From positions 1 through 5,888 of the forward strand of contig JADGQN010000314.1 of NCBI GenBank assembly GCA_017881765.1: a stretch of 5,888 nt of DNA. Reading direction: 5' to 3'. Position 1 is the first letter of the stretch. Each line of letters starts with the position of its first letter. The DNA comes from Syntrophobacterales bacterium. Its GTDB lineage: Bacteria; Desulfobacterota; Syntrophorhabdia; Syntrophorhabdales; WCHB1-27. Made by a program: the position numbers and the translations under genes. Of this stretch, positions 5,218-5,888 are shown one piece after another. The notes below the pieces were generated by a model. The model did no database searches. It was not told the DNA's origin and worked only from the letters and a program-made list of their open reading frames with translations.

Positions 5218-5719
5218 GTGTTTTGCAAGGTAAGAAATTACTACAAAACTCATCAAAAAAAGTTGAACCCCGGCGTCGGTGGGGCAGCTTTTAGCACGTC
5301 ATTTAGCGTACAGGGTGTCGCGACCTTCGATGGTGAAGGAAGGGGAACGGTTTACGGTAGAGCGGTGAGCATAAACCCTCCTTCCTCCCTCACGTTATGG
5401 ATCGAGGGTGCGAGTTCGGAAAAGTTCTCGTATGAGTTCTTTTACAAGATCGGGGACGACGGTGAAATCACCACGTGGCTGGTGCCCGGGTCTTTCAAGG
5501 GAACGTTTCTCACGGGACGACGGGCTATTTACCCGGCCCAGACATTCACGATCGACAAGAAAACGCTTTCCGTCGGACCTCTGAGGACCGCCTTCTTATC
5601 TTTGCGGTCTGACACTCGCCACCAAGACGCCGGAGATCGTGGAGGTCCGCACGTCCAACTGGGATATCTTCTATGAAATCTGTCACAACTCGAACGTCCT
5701 GATCCGGCTGGACGACTAG
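5218..5719 (+). pseudogene. Beta-rich protein of unknown function, frameshifted near the 3' end
   Basis: GTG 5218, seven bases after GAGGAGA, opens a frame that reads protein-like up to about 5573: FSVQGVATFDGEGRGTVYGR (residues 29-48), an acidic strand-rich middle, then GTFLTGRRAIYPAQTFTID. After that the frame turns odd and stops at 5676. The expected ending lies in other frames: SEDRLLIFAV at 5580-5609 in the -1 frame, then TLATKTPEIVEVRTSNWDIF and ICHNSNVLIRLDD to TAG 5717-5719 in the next -1 frame. Together these match a pattern I recall from hypothetical proteins (F-DG-G-G near the start, T-P-x-V-E-T and I-C-H-x-S-x-V-L-I at the end), giving about 165 residues. Two single-base losses, real or from sequencing, explain it. 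No signal peptide is seen. It follows the G1 peptidase gene by 47 bases and probably shares its transcript. Function unknown. Confidence 0.65.
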
Positions 5720-5735
5720 ACGGCAGCGCATCTGT

Positions 5736-5766
5736 CACGGGCGTCGGGTCAGCCTCGGCGCCCGTG
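5736..5766. repeat. Inverted repeat, 8-bp perfect stem
   Basis: CACGGGCG (5736-5743) pairs perfectly with CGCCCGTG (5759-5766) across a 15-base loop, starting 16 bases after the restored stop of the preceding gene. It is GC-rich enough to be a stable RNA hairpin. No T-run follows, so it may serve as a non-canonical 3' end or mRNA-stability element. Confidence 0.45.
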
Positions 5767-5778
5767 TGCTTCAGACCG

Positions 5779-5813
5779 AGATATGCGGGCTGTCGCCATC
5801 GGTCCGCATATCT
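5779..5813. repeat. Inverted repeat, 10-bp perfect stem
   Basis: AGATATGCGG (5779-5788) pairs perfectly with CCGCATATCT (5804-5813) across a 15-base loop. A competing stem ACCGA (5775-5779) with TCGGT (5799-5803) overlaps it, so two structures are possible. It is 12 bases beyond the first hairpin and has the same loop length. There is no T-run on either strand. The likely roles are transcription end, mRNA stability or a protein-binding site. Confidence 0.5.
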
Positions 5814-5888
5814 TTCACGCGTTGGGGCAACCGACCCAGAGCGGCGGCCCACTCTCTTTCAGATCGTAATGTACAACCTTTCGCTTTT

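Noticed and set aside
5580..5613. Programmed ribosomal frameshifting in the last gene
   Set aside because: No slippery heptamer or nearby stimulatory structure is evident, and two separate shifts would be needed.
5529..5852. Minus-strand ORF of 107 codons at the right end
   Set aside because: It is antisense to the frameshifted gene, Arg/Ser/Pro-rich, and crosses both hairpins.

Overview
This is a bacterial window of middling GC content (slightly over half GC by eye). It has two divergent gene groups, separated by a gene-poor stretch at about 1493-1953. Nothing identifies the phylum securely. A universal stress protein, a cytidylate-kinase-like protein, a B12-binding radical SAM enzyme and a bacterial-type G1 (glutamic) peptidase fit an environmental bacterium, for example an acidobacterial, deltaproteobacterial or NC10/Rokubacteria-like lineage. 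That is inference only. No rRNA, tRNA, CRISPR array or insertion sequence was found.

Left part (1 to about 1705, minus strand). A tightly packed operon reads leftwards. In order it holds: a possible broken small ORF (1468-1705); a 65-residue protein resembling the N-terminal domain of Orn/Lys/Arg decarboxylases (1250-1447); a complete cytidylate-kinase-like protein (547-1203); an unrecognised 54-residue protein (390-554); and a UspA-family protein that runs off the window edge (1-393). The last three are joined by overlapping stop and start codons, which suggests translational coupling.

Right part (about 1905 to 5719, plus strand). A sigma70-like promoter precedes a B12-binding radical SAM enzyme (1954-3441). 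About 110 bases later, behind a near-perfect Shine-Dalgarno, lies a 122-residue protein. Its middle resembles RiPP leader peptides of the Nif11/NHLP type, and its tail is repetitive and basic with a VKSG repeat. A G1-family (eqolisin) endopeptidase with both catalytic residues follows (4184-5170). Last comes a frameshifted gene for an unrecognised secreted-type beta-rich protein (5218-5719). Radical SAM enzyme, leader-like substrate and protease together make a candidate peptide-modification locus, the most interesting item here. The modification, the core peptide and the protease's role are not demonstrated.

Several reading frames look broken by single-base indels: the radical SAM 3' end at a C5 tract, two sites near the 3' end of the last gene, and perhaps the small ORF at 1468-1705. 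Either the assembly carries indel errors or these genes are decaying, so C-termini should be treated with care.
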